This document shows, in pieces, positions 1 to 5,500 of a DNA stretch of 5,995 bases. Below the pieces are notes generated by a model. The model was not told the DNA's origin, ran no database searches, and saw only the letters and a program-made list of their open reading frames with translations. The stretch covers positions 1 through 5,995 of the forward strand of contig DDWE01000045.1 in NCBI GenBank assembly GCA_002345625.1. The letters are read 5' to 3'. Each line of letters begins with the position of its first letter. Within the stretch, counting starts at the first letter, position 1. The DNA comes from Desulfuromonadaceae bacterium UBA2294. GTDB taxonomy: Bacteria; Desulfobacterota; Desulfuromonadia; Desulfuromonadales; UBA2294. Made by a program: the position numbers and the translations under genes.

Positions 1-391
1 CTACACCGGCAACCCGCTCGCCTGCGCCCTGGCTGTCGAAGTGTTGAACATCTTCGATGATGAACAGATCCTGCAACGCCTCCCTGAAACCATGGCGGTG
101 TTCGAACACTATCGGCCCCGCTTCGAAGCCCACCCGCAGGTGGGGGAGCTGCGCCGTTGCGGCATGATCGCCGCCGTCGAGCTGGTACAGGAAAAGACCG
201 GCAACACCCCCTACCCCTGGCAGCAGCGCCGCGGCCTTGAGGTCTACAAACACGCCCTTGATCGCGGTGCCCTGTTACGGCCGCTCGGCAATGTCGTCTA
301 TTTCATGCCGCCTCTGACCATCACCCCGACCGAACTCAGTACACTGCTGGAGATTGCTCTGGAGTCGATTGACCTGGCAACAAAGGCATAA
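1..391 (+). CDS. bioA: Adenosylmethionine-8-amino-7-oxononanoate aminotransferase, C-terminal part (5' end outside window)
   Basis: This is the last 129 residues of a class III, PLP-dependent aminotransferase; the reading frame enters at base 2 and ends with TAA at 389-391. BioA transfers the amino group of S-adenosylmethionine to 7-keto-8-aminopelargonic acid, giving diaminopelargonic acid in cytoplasmic biotin synthesis. Visible family marks are GNPLACA at fragment residues 3-9, the GMIAAVEL strand at 54-61, and LLRPLGNVVYFMPPL at 91-105. The last matches the E. coli BioA segment IRPFGKLIYLMPP, whose arginine binds the substrate carboxylate (here Arg93). The PLP-binding lysine lies upstream and cannot be seen. 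The GTG at 41 is internal and not a real start. No other bio gene follows; the next gene is convergent. Other class III aminotransferases share the fold, but the RPxGxxxYxMPP segment favours BioA. Confidence 0.88.
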   Translation, partial: YTGNPLACALAVEVLNIFDDEQILQRLPETMAVFEHYRPRFEAHPQVGELRRCGMIAAVELVQEKTGNTPYPWQQRRGLEVYKHALDRGALLRPLGNVVYFMPPLTITPTELSTLLEIALESIDLATKA

Positions 392-395
392 TGTG

Positions 396-545
396 TTTCA
401 CCACGAAGAACACGAAGAACACGAAGGTTAGAACCAAAAGAAAAGACAGGGCTCAGTTCAGATTAAAACCAAAATAGAACTTAGCTTTTTCTCAGCTTTA
501 CCCTTAGCGCTTTTCTTCGTGGCCTTCGTGTCCTTCGTAGTGAAA
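396..545. repeat. Imperfect long inverted repeat built on CACGAAG 9-mers
   Basis: The left arm (396-426) reads TTTCACCACGAAG followed by more CACGAAG units in 9-base steps. The right arm (515-545), read on the - strand, is TTTCACTACGAAG followed by the same stepping. The two 31-base arms match at 27 positions. They enclose 88 bases of AT-richer sequence that is not itself symmetrical. Such CACGAAG-type elements recur between genes in several bacterial groups, as far as I recall in Geobacter relatives among others. Whether this one is a non-mobile palindromic unit, a miniature element, or a transcript-structure element cannot be told from one copy. It sits directly behind the bioA stop codon. 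A - strand open frame across the right arm (TTKDTKATKK) is a by-product of the 9-base period. Confidence 0.8.
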
Positions 546-552
546 AGCCTGT

Positions 553-593
553 AAAAAAAAAGGGTGACCCGCTTAGGGCCACCCGTCTTTTTT
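553..593. terminator. Bidirectional intrinsic terminator between convergent bioA and sseB-like gene
   Basis: GGGTGACCC (562-570) and GGGCCACCC (576-584) pair over nine bases, with one G-T wobble, around the five-base loop GCTTA. On the - strand the stem is followed by nine T (complement of the A run 553-561). On the + strand it is followed by GTC and six T (588-593). It therefore ends the sseB-like transcript 37 bases after its stop codon, and can also stop transcripts arriving from bioA through the inverted repeat. Confidence 0.9.
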
Positions 594-629
594 GATCTGA
601 TATGGGTATGAACGTCGTCGAAAAAGAAG

Positions 630-1055
630 TTACTCAGCGTCCACCTCTTCGTCCTCTGCCATGCTCTTGACAACGACCTGCTTCAGCCAGGCAATCTCTT
701 CCGGCACAAACTGTTTGTTGTGTTCGGTCCCGACATTCATGGCCAGGTGCAACCCTTCCGTCGCCATCTCCACCAGGACACTACCGGGCAGGGTCAGACA
801 GATCACCCCCTCCTCCGACCACTCGACGACGCGCTCCTGACTGTCAAAGATCATCATGTAATCGTTACCGTCCGCTTCCATGATCAGCGGCAACGCCTGA
901 TCGCCGCCTTCACCAACGGCAACACCGCCGGTCGCTTCATCGTAGGTCGGCAGGTAGAAGTCGGTGTTCAGAAACAGCCGGTAAAAATCGTTACGGGCGT
1001 CGGTGTTCTCGGGGTCAGCATAAAAAGCGGCCAGGGCCTGGTCGATAGGGGTCAC
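630..1055 (-). CDS. SseB-family protein (single SseB N-terminal domain)
   Basis: This 141-residue, acidic, soluble protein lacks a signal peptide or membrane segment. It resembles the SseB N-terminal domain of E. coli enhanced-serine-sensitivity protein SseB: an early AFYADPENTDARNDFYRLFL helix pair (10-29), the strand LPTYDE (35-40), ALPLIMEADGNDYMMIFDS (54-72), then LPGSVLVEMATEGLHLAMN (89-107) and a FVPEEIAWLK end (116-125). E. coli SseB is roughly twice as long, so only the first domain is present. The biochemical role of the domain is not known to me. The GTG at 1055 is chosen because GAAAGG (complement of 1063-1068) stands seven bases before it. The open frame continues to an ATG at 1109, but the extra 18 residues, rich in Cys and Pro, fall outside the domain and have no good ribosome site. 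It lies 69 bases behind ppiC with no terminator between, so the two are probably cotranscribed. Confidence 0.78.
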   Translation of the reverse strand: MTPIDQALAAFYADPENTDARNDFYRLFLNTDFYLPTYDEATGGVAVGEGGDQALPLIMEADGNDYMMIFDSQERVVEWSEEGVICLTLPGSVLVEMATEGLHLAMNVGTEHNKQFVPEEIAWLKQVVVKSMAEDEEVDAE

Positions 1056-1124
1056 GAGAAAGCCTTTCGTTTTGAGGTAAGGGGATTCGGGGCGAAAGAG
1101 ACAACACACAGGCCAGATGAGACA

Positions 1125-1403
1125 CTACCAGCGCTTGGTGATCTCCAGCAGGTGGAAACCGAACTGGGTCTTGACCGGGCCGAGGACTTTGCCCACTTCA
1201 CCGCTAAAGACCACTTCGTCGAACTCCTTGACCATCTGCCCGGGCCGGAAAGACCCGAGGTCGCCACCACGCATACGCGATGGGCAGGAGGAGTTTTTCA
1301 GCGCCACTTCAGCAAAATCGGCTCCGGCTTCGATCTCGGTCTTGAGTTGTAGGCATTCGGCTTCGGTGGCAACGAGGATATGACGGGCGGATGCAGTCGC
1401 CAT
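1125..1403 (-). CDS. ppiC: Parvulin-type peptidyl-prolyl cis-trans isomerase
   Basis: This 92-residue protein matches E. coli PpiC (parvulin, 93 residues) end to end. It speeds cis-trans isomerisation of X-Pro bonds. The parvulin active-site positions are all present: His8 (ARHILV), Cys40 (SSCPS), Met57 and Phe61 (GQMVKEFDEVVF), and the C-terminal His84 (TQFGFHLLEI). The GGDLGSFRPGQM stretch (47-57) is the family signature loop. There is no signal peptide, so it is a free-standing cytoplasmic parvulin, unlike the exported SurA or PrsA types. The ATG at 1403 is supported by AAGGAG (complement of 1411-1416), seven bases upstream. A sigma70-like promoter lies just before it, and the sseB-like gene follows, making a likely two-gene unit. 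Confidence 0.95.
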   Translation of the reverse strand: MATASARHILVATEAECLQLKTEIEAGADFAEVALKNSSCPSRMRGGDLGSFRPGQMVKEFDEVVFSGEVGKVLGPVKTQFGFHLLEITKRW

Positions 1404-1441
1404 GGGTTGGCTCCTTGAGTTAATAGTTAAAAGTTGCGGGG

Positions 1442-1470
1442 ATAGTAGCGCAATACGCAGGTGAGGGCAA
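1442..1470 (-). promoter_or_regulatory. Sigma70-like promoter for ppiC
   Basis: On the - strand, TTGCCC (complement of 1465-1470) and TACTAT (complement of 1442-1447) are separated by exactly 17 bases. Each hexamer matches the sigma70 consensus at four of six positions. Initiation about seven bases further would give a leader of some 30 bases carrying the AAGGAG site of ppiC. It falls in the only gap between mmcQ-like and ppiC, which supports a separate transcription unit there. Confidence 0.6.
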
Positions 1471-1492
1471 AAACTTTATGGTGAAATTGTAA

Positions 1493-1837
1493 TCAGACCG
1501 GTCGGCGCGACTGCGGCAACCCCTGCACCACCAGTCGATACGACTCGTCGATCATGTCGATGATGTCGGCATCGGGCAGGGAGCCGTCGAGGATTACCGT
1601 GTTCCAGTGGCGTTTGTTCATGTGGTAGCCGGGGAGCACCGCCGGGTAGAGCTCACGTAACACTTCAGCCTGTTCCGGCAGACACTTCAGGTTCAGGCGC
1701 AGCGGCTCGTTATCAAGACCGAACAGCGCAAACATTTTACCACCGACCTTGGCGACCAGAGTGACCGGGCCGAAAGGGAAGGTCTCCTCTGCACCCGGCA
1801 GGCTCAGGAGAAAACTGCGGAGCTGTTCAAGGTTCAT
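1493..1837 (-). CDS. MmcQ/YjbR-family protein (CyaY-like fold)
   Basis: This 114-residue protein is clearly in the MmcQ/YjbR family, close in length to E. coli YjbR (118 residues). The marks are LSLPGAEETFPFG (11-23), KMFALFG (34-40), LRLNLKCLPEQAEVLRE (46-62) and, most telling, HMNKRHWNTVILDGSLPD (72-89), which corresponds to HLNKAHWSTVYLDGSLPD in YjbR. The family has a CyaY-like double-wing fold and is annotated as possibly DNA-binding, but its cellular function is unsettled. The ATG at 1837 is chosen because CAGGAG (complement of 1845-1850) is seven bases upstream and the family match begins at MNLEQL. It overlaps the last 11 bases of the phosphoesterase gene in another frame, which implies translational coupling. 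The open frame extends further upstream, but that part is out-of-frame phosphoesterase sequence. Confidence 0.87.
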   Translation of the reverse strand: MNLEQLRSFLLSLPGAEETFPFGPVTLVAKVGGKMFALFGLDNEPLRLNLKCLPEQAEVLRELYPAVLPGYHMNKRHWNTVILDGSLPDADIIDMIDESYRLVVQGLPQSRRPV

Positions 1838-2492
1838 CGACCGGCTCCTGTTGCGCGAAGAGACGGTTGGGACGTCGCGGTTCCATCCCCCAGTTCCAGG
1901 ATAAAAGCGGCTGTTTCCCACCGAGCGGCAAAACCTCTACCCGCAACTCCGGCAGATACAGGATGGCGCAGGTGTGATTGAAGCAGGTGCTGCCGGGGTT
2001 AATCACCAACGTTGATCCGAGCGGTTCAGCAAACACCTGATGGGTATGACCAACCAGCAGCACATCATCGGCAAAATCATGCAGGAGCGCTGACCAGGAG
2101 GACTGCTGTCCGGCAACGAGCGTCCCCTGCTCATCAAGCAGACGGATCCCCTCCAGCAACGAATCGGGAGGGCTGGCGTGAACCATGTAGAGGGTTTTAC
2201 CGGCGGCCGCATGGTGGAAAAGGCGTGGCAGCGAGCGCAGGTAGCGCTCTGCGGCACCGTCAAGCGCCGGGTCGCGATGGCTCAAGTACCAAAGATCGTG
2301 ATTACCAAGAATCGACCGGCAACCGGAATCGATCAGCAGTTCAACAGTCGCGTCAAGTTCACTGCCGTAGCCGGCGATATCTCCGGCACAGAGAATCGTC
2401 TCGACACCCTCTCGCCGAAAGATCGCCAGGGCCTCGCGTACCGGCGCCAGGGTCGCATGAACATCACTGATCAAGCCGATTCGGGTCGTCAC
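1827..2492 (-). CDS. Calcineurin-like metallophosphoesterase (YfcE/MJ0936 type)
   Basis: This 221-residue cytoplasmic phosphoesterase has the full two-metal motif set in order: ISDVH with Asp10 and His12, GDIAGYG with Asp38, GNHD with Asn64, His65 and Asp66, VHASP with His105, and GHTH with His149 and His151. The VINPGS strand that closes the small YfcE-like family follows near 163-168. Relatives hydrolyse phosphodiesters or phosphomonoesters with Mn2+ or similar ions; the natural substrate here is unknown. The GTG start at 2492 is preceded by CAGGA (complement of 2499-2503) at six bases, and places MTTRIGLISDVH at the usual N-terminus. After the NPGS region there is a 50-odd residue tail ending in a Pro/Arg-rich stretch that is not part of the catalytic fold. 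It is coupled to mmcQ-like by an 11-base overlap, the only clue to a functional partner. Confidence 0.9.
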   Translation of the reverse strand: MTTRIGLISDVHATLAPVREALAIFRREGVETILCAGDIAGYGSELDATVELLIDSGCRSILGNHDLWYLSHRDPALDGAAERYLRSLPRLFHHAAAGKTLYMVHASPPDSLLEGIRLLDEQGTLVAGQQSSWSALLHDFADDVLLVGHTHQVFAEPLGSTLVINPGSTCFNHTCAILYLPELRVEVLPLGGKQPLLSWNWGMEPRRPNRLFAQQEPVDEP

Positions 2493-2625
2493 CTGAAATC
2501 CTGACTCATTCCTTCATTCACCAGCATTGCGGGCCCCTCCCTGCCGGCGCGGCCACTCCCGGATGATCTGGGATCAAACCAATAAAACGGCGACAAGAGC
2601 GGATCAGCGCGCCAGGTGATGTCGG

Positions 2626-2811
2626 CTATTCGTACCCCTGTTTCTCACCCGGCCCCGGTTTCATCACCAGTATTATGACCAGCGCAATCGGCCCGGTCAG
2701 CAGACCGATGACAAACCAGAGATAGCGGTTGCGGTTTTTGCCGATGGCCATAGATGCCGCAGCAAAACCGAAGATAATCGGGATGAGATAAAATTGCGGG
2801 GGGAGATTCAT
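2626..2811 (-). CDS. Small two-helix membrane protein, function unknown
   Basis: This 61-residue protein has two hydrophobic helices, about residues 7-23 (YLIPIIFGFAAASMAIG) and 31-49 (LWFVIGLLTGPIALVIILV), joined by the basic turn KNRNR. It ends in a short hydrophilic tail, KPGPGEKQGYE. By the positive-inside rule the turn should be cytoplasmic and both ends outside. The WFVIGLLTGPIAL pattern is common in small uncharacterised bacterial membrane proteins. I do not recognise a named family. The ATG at 2811 has no good Shine-Dalgarno site; a TAA lies in frame ten codons upstream, so the only ATG or GTG choices are this one or an internal Met that would lose a helix. It stands 114 bases from the zinc-ribbon gene and 133 bases before the phosphoesterase, so it could be on its own. 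Confidence 0.68.
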   Translation of the reverse strand: MNLPPQFYLIPIIFGFAAASMAIGKNRNRYLWFVIGLLTGPIALVIILVMKPGPGEKQGYE

Positions 2812-2865
2812 GCTCAGCTGCCGTTCGTTGAAAGGTTGTTAAGCTGCCACGTCTTCAATCTAGTC

Positions 2866-2894
2866 AGAATAAGCCAACCCGTCGCGAACCACAA
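2866..2894 (-). promoter_or_regulatory. Weak candidate promoter for the small membrane protein
   Basis: On the - strand, TTGTGG (complement of 2889-2894) and TATTCT (complement of 2866-2871) lie 17 bases apart. They match three and four of six sigma70 consensus positions. The site falls between the zinc-ribbon gene's stop codon and the 61-residue gene, in a gap with no coding potential I can support. This is a spacing-based guess only. Confidence 0.3.
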
Positions 2895-2925
2895 GCGATG
2901 TGATTAAATCTCGACTCAAGACGCC

Positions 2926-4140
2926 CTACTCTGCTGCCGGCGCCCCGCAGTGTCGGCAATAGCAACCATGTACATGCATCGACTGCTGACAGTGTGGACA
3001 GGGCTTGAACTGGTTGTCGCCGCAAAACGGGCACGCCGAAGAAGCGGCGGGCAGATGCTTGCCACAATTCTGGCACTCCCCTTTGGCGATGCGCCGTTCC
3101 ATGAGACGCTCACGGGTGAACAGTTTTTTCTGGCAGATATAAATCAAAAACAGTCCGGCAGCAATCGCCAGGGCGATCAGCAGGTAGTGCCAGATGGCAA
3201 CCAGCTTGAACGATTCGAGAAACCGGATCAATTTTTCCAGAAGTTTATGCGGGATGATATCGTACAGGGTCTCGATGATCTTGCCGAAGATCGGGATAAA
3301 GGCGACGATGAGCAGGTGCGTCGAAACCAGAGCCTGAACGCCGCGATTGCGACGTACGCTGACACTGTTCCAGGCGTAAAAGATCGCAAACAGCGGCAAT
3401 AAAAACAACAACTGCATCGCCAGCTTCTTCACCGGATACCAGAAGTTCAGACGGCGCAGGTCAGACAACAGCAGGTCGCGATCGGACTTCTGCAATCCCT
3501 CGACGCGAGTCCAGAGCTGCTGGACCCGGGCATCGGCGTTAATGGTCTGCTCAAGGGCAGCAACCTGGCTGGTGAGCTGGTTCAGATCGGCAGCCTTCTT
3601 CTGAAAATCACCACGGATCGCGGTCACCGCCGGTTGACCCTGTTGCTCTTTGGCCATGGTTTCAAGCAGGGTCGTATCGTAGGCACCTTTCAAACGATCG
3701 ATGTCACGCTGCAACTCCCGCACTTCATACGCGACCTTTTTACGGTCTTCAAACGCAGCGCTCAACGGCTTGTCACGCTTCATCGCGCCGATCAGATCGA
3801 GGTAGGGCTCGCACAACGGGTGCCGCTCCGGTTCCCGTTCATCGATTCGATAGTAGCTGCCGCTGTAGCTGGTCACGAGCTGTGCCAGATGATCGATGCG
3901 CGTGGTCGGATTCCACTGTTCGTTCAGAACAATCTCCCGACAGGTCTGCGGGATGAACTCATCCGGCGATGCGAGCTGCCGGGTGTGATCGGCAAGTCCA
4001 TTGAAGATGGCGGTGAGGATAAACAGATCAAGAAAGAGCAGGATCACCAGCGCCATCTTGCCCAGTGGCTGGCCGTCAAGACGGGTCAGGTGCCCTCTAA
4101 TTTTAGCGAGCCGGTTCATAGAGTTACGGCCTGAACCCAT
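2926..4140 (-). CDS. Membrane protein with periplasmic coiled coil and C-terminal double zinc ribbon, function unknown
   Basis: This 404-residue protein belongs to no named family I recognise. A basic N-terminus leads to a membrane helix at about 29-47. A hydrophilic region follows (48-238) with Cys67 and Cys110 and a long heptad-like, charge-rich stretch around 130-225, probably a coiled coil. Further helices lie at about 239-257, 270-288 and 315-336, with RRNRG between the second and third. The C-terminus carries four Cys-x-x-Cys pairs: C356/C359, C370/C373, C381/C384 and C395/C398, with extra His and Cys391-393. This is a typical double zinc ribbon. Positive-inside rules give both ends in the cytoplasm and 48-238 in the periplasm. 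The ATG at 4140 has GAGGAGG (complement of 4146-4152) five bases before it; the Met at residue 8 has none as good. It follows the MORN gene by 73 bases and is probably cotranscribed with it. Confidence 0.85.
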   Translation of the reverse strand: MGSGRNSMNRLAKIRGHLTRLDGQPLGKMALVILLFLDLFILTAIFNGLADHTRQLASPDEFIPQTCREIVLNEQWNPTTRIDHLAQLVTSYSGSYYRIDEREPERHPLCEPYLDLIGAMKRDKPLSAAFEDRKKVAYEVRELQRDIDRLKGAYDTTLLETMAKEQQGQPAVTAIRGDFQKKAADLNQLTSQVAALEQTINADARVQQLWTRVEGLQKSDRDLLLSDLRRLNFWYPVKKLAMQLLFLLPLFAIFYAWNSVSVRRNRGVQALVSTHLLIVAFIPIFGKIIETLYDIIPHKLLEKLIRFLESFKLVAIWHYLLIALAIAAGLFLIYICQKKLFTRERLMERRIAKGECQNCGKHLPAASSACPFCGDNQFKPCPHCQQSMHVHGCYCRHCGAPAAE

Positions 4141-4185
4141 ACAATCCTCCTCAAGTATATTTCATCTGGACGGCCAATCAGACCT

Positions 4186-4205
4186 GACGGCTGCCGGCAG
4201 CCGTC
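4186..4205. promoter_or_regulatory. Perfect 20-base palindrome in the gap between MORN and zinc-ribbon genes
   Basis: GACGGCTGCC followed by its exact complement GGCAGCCGTC forms a 20-base perfect palindrome. As RNA it gives an eight-pair GC-rich stem with a CCGG loop. It begins eight bases past the MORN stop codon in the - direction and ends about 33 bases before the ribosome site of the next gene. No T run follows on either strand, so it is not a canonical intrinsic terminator. It could be a partial attenuator, an mRNA-stabilising hairpin that lowers downstream expression, or a protein-binding site. Confidence 0.6.
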
Positions 4206-4213
4206 GCGGACGA

Positions 4214-5458
4214 CTAAATCGTACGCACATCCTTTTGATGCTGATCCTCGACCAGTACCCCCATCTCCCAGAGCACCGATCGAGGTTTACCGTTCGGCGA
4301 GGTCACCGTCCCCGGACCGTGCGGTTGACCTAGAACCCAGGTCCCGATCAACTCCCGGCCATCGGCTTCAACCAGGTGTCCCTTACCGTGACGATAGTCA
4401 TCCATGTATTCGCCCTTGTAAACAACACCATCATGCCCAAACCACTCGCCATAACCGTTTTTATCGCCCTTCTTAAAGTTGCCGACAAACCTGGAGCCAT
4501 TTGGCCAGATCAATGTCCCGGCCCCCTCCAGATAGCCGTTGGCAAAGGCCCCTTCATAAACGACGCCATCCGGATATTCGTAACGGCCCTGGCCGTTCCA
4601 GCTGTTGTTTTTCATCGTGCCGGTATAGACCCCACCCGACAGGTTGTAATAGACCCCCTCGCCATTCATCTGCCCATTGAGCCAACCGCCGCTGTATTTG
4701 CGGCCATCCGCCCACTGGACACTCCCTTCACCGGAATAAAGTCCGGCCTGAAAGGCGCCGACATACTTGAACCCATTGGCCTTTGTCAACGTCCCCTGCC
4801 CCTGGTACATATCCTGAAACCAGTCACCGTCATAAACCGTACCGTCGCTGATCGTCACCACACCCTTCCCTTGACGCTTACCGTGTGACCACATGCCGAC
4901 ATAACGGGAACCGTCAGGCCAGACCTGTTCTCCATACCCCGACTTAAAGCCGCGCTCAAACTGGCCGACATAAGTCAGCCCGTCAGAACGAATATGCGTC
5001 CCCTGACCATGCCAGAGGTCAAACTCCCAGTCGCCTTCGTAGCGAAACAGTCCTTGCCAATCGACGGTACCACGACCGTGCTGTTTACCGTTTTTCCAGG
5101 TGCCGACATACTTCGAGCCATCGGCCCAGGTCGCGACGCCCTGCCCCTCTTTTTTACCGGCCCGATAAGCACCGACATACCGGTACCCTTCCGCGTTGGA
5201 AAACGTCCCCTGCCCGGACTGGTCGCCATCGACAAAATCACCGGCATAAACGGAACCGTCCGCAAAGGTCAGGGTCCCTTTGCCATGCGCCAGGCCATTG
5301 TGCCAGTCCCCTTCATAGCGAGCACCGTCTTCCCAGACAAAAACCCCATGCCCCATGCCGCAGTCGCCTTCCACACAGCCGGCCTTGACGGCCAGACAAA
5401 GCTGCGGAAAGGAGACCACAAACACGAAGAGCATCAGGGCATAGATGCGCAGATTCAT
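4214..5458 (-). CDS. Exported MORN-repeat protein, 15 repeats
   Basis: This 414-residue protein starts with a signal peptide: basic Arg4, a hydrophobic core at 5-20, and a likely signal peptidase I cut after LCLA (residue 23). A short cap with Cys28 and Cys33 (GCVEGDC), possibly disulfide-linked, leads into a half repeat (MGHGVFVWEDGAR). Fifteen full MORN units of 23 residues follow, starting at 48 and ending at 392. The pattern is YxGxW, then G, GxG and DG; only the last unit lacks the leading aromatic (Leu370). A 22-residue tail ends the protein. MORN arrays form elongated beta-hairpin sheets and bind proteins or lipids in known cases; the partner here is unknown. The ATG at 5458 is preceded by AGGAGG (complement of 5463-5468) and begins the signal peptide. 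The upstream frame extension to 5521 would hide it. The protein should act in the periplasm or outside the cell. Confidence 0.92.
   Translation of the reverse strand: MNLRIYALMLFVFVVSFPQLCLAVKAGCVEGDCGMGHGVFVWEDGARYEGDWHNGLAHGKGTLTFADGSVYAGDFVDGDQSGQGTFSNAEGYRYVGAYRAGKKEGQGVATWADGSKYVGTWKNGKQHGRGTVDWQGLFRYEGDWEFDLWHGQGTHIRSDGLTYVGQFERGFKSGYGEQVWPDGSRYVGMWSHGKRQGKGVVTISDGTVYDGDWFQDMYQGQGTLTKANGFKYVGAFQAGLYSGEGSVQWADGRKYSGGWLNGQMNGEGVYYNLSGGVYTGTMKNNSWNGQGRYEYPDGVVYEGAFANGYLEGAGTLIWPNGSRFVGNFKKGDKNGYGEWFGHDGVVYKGEYMDDYRHGKGHLVEADGRELIGTWVLGQPHGPGTVTSPNGKPRSVLWEMGVLVEDQHQKDVRTI
4283..5317 (-). repeat. Array of 15 x 69-base MORN units arranged as 5 x 207-base triplets
   Basis: The fifteen units start at residues 48, 71, 94 and so on to 370, always 23 apart. 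Calling them A, B, C in rotation, position 8 is Gly in all ten A and C units. In four of five B units it is Asp or Asn (EFD, FQD, KNN, MDD). Position 18 is Trp in C units 3, 6, 9 and 12 (WADGSK, WPDGSR, WADGRK, WPNGSR) and elsewhere only in unit 4. Position 5 is Trp in four of five A units and Phe or Tyr in four of five C units. The N-terminal half unit ends VWEDGAR and fits type C. Identity between copies is too low for recent slippage. Confidence 0.85.
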
Positions 5459-5473
5459 AAACCCTCCTGTTAA

Positions 5474-5500
5474 CCAGCCCATGCTGGCAAAATCATTAAA
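5474..5500 (-). promoter_or_regulatory. Possible promoter fragment and small hairpin in the MORN leader
   Basis: In the 115-base gap before the MORN gene the - strand has TTTAAT (complement of 5495-5500), five of six matches to a -10 box, without a convincing -35 partner. Next comes the inverted repeat CCAGC-ATGG-GCTGG (complement of 5474-5487), five bases before the AGGAGG ribosome site. If transcription began about seven bases past the hexamer it would start close to the hairpin, so the two may not act together. No terminator for the transglutaminase gene is clear in this gap. Confidence 0.2.

Noticed and set aside
402..426. CRISPR-like short repeat (CACGAAGAA units)
   Set aside because: The 9-base units are directly abutting without spacers and belong to the inverted repeat arm.
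458..673. 71-residue - strand open frame across the terminator and inverted repeat
   Set aside because: It begins out of frame inside the sseB-like gene, reads through a strong terminator hairpin and ends in translated repeat arm (TTKDTKATKK). It has no ribosome site.
720..1352. 210-residue + strand open frame opposite sseB-like and ppiC
   Set aside because: It is antisense to two recognised genes, spans their intergenic gap, has no ribosome site and resembles no family. It follows from codon bias on the other strand.
2493..2625. Possible gene or strong promoter in the gap before the phosphoesterase
   Set aside because: No start with a ribosome site and open frame was seen, and no pair of hexamers with acceptable spacing and matches. 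I see only the CAGGA ribosome site of the phosphoesterase here.
2950..4134. + strand open frames (2950-3402, 3634-4134) opposite the zinc-ribbon gene
   Set aside because: They are antisense to a gene with a strong ribosome site and clear membrane and zinc motifs. Their Arg/Gln-rich translations show no domain.
4376..5473. Long + strand open frames (4376-4888, 4994-5473) opposite the MORN gene
   Set aside because: They mirror the 69-base MORN period (recurring Ile/Pro/Val strings). An in-phase repeat on one strand keeps the opposite frame open, so no separate gene is needed.
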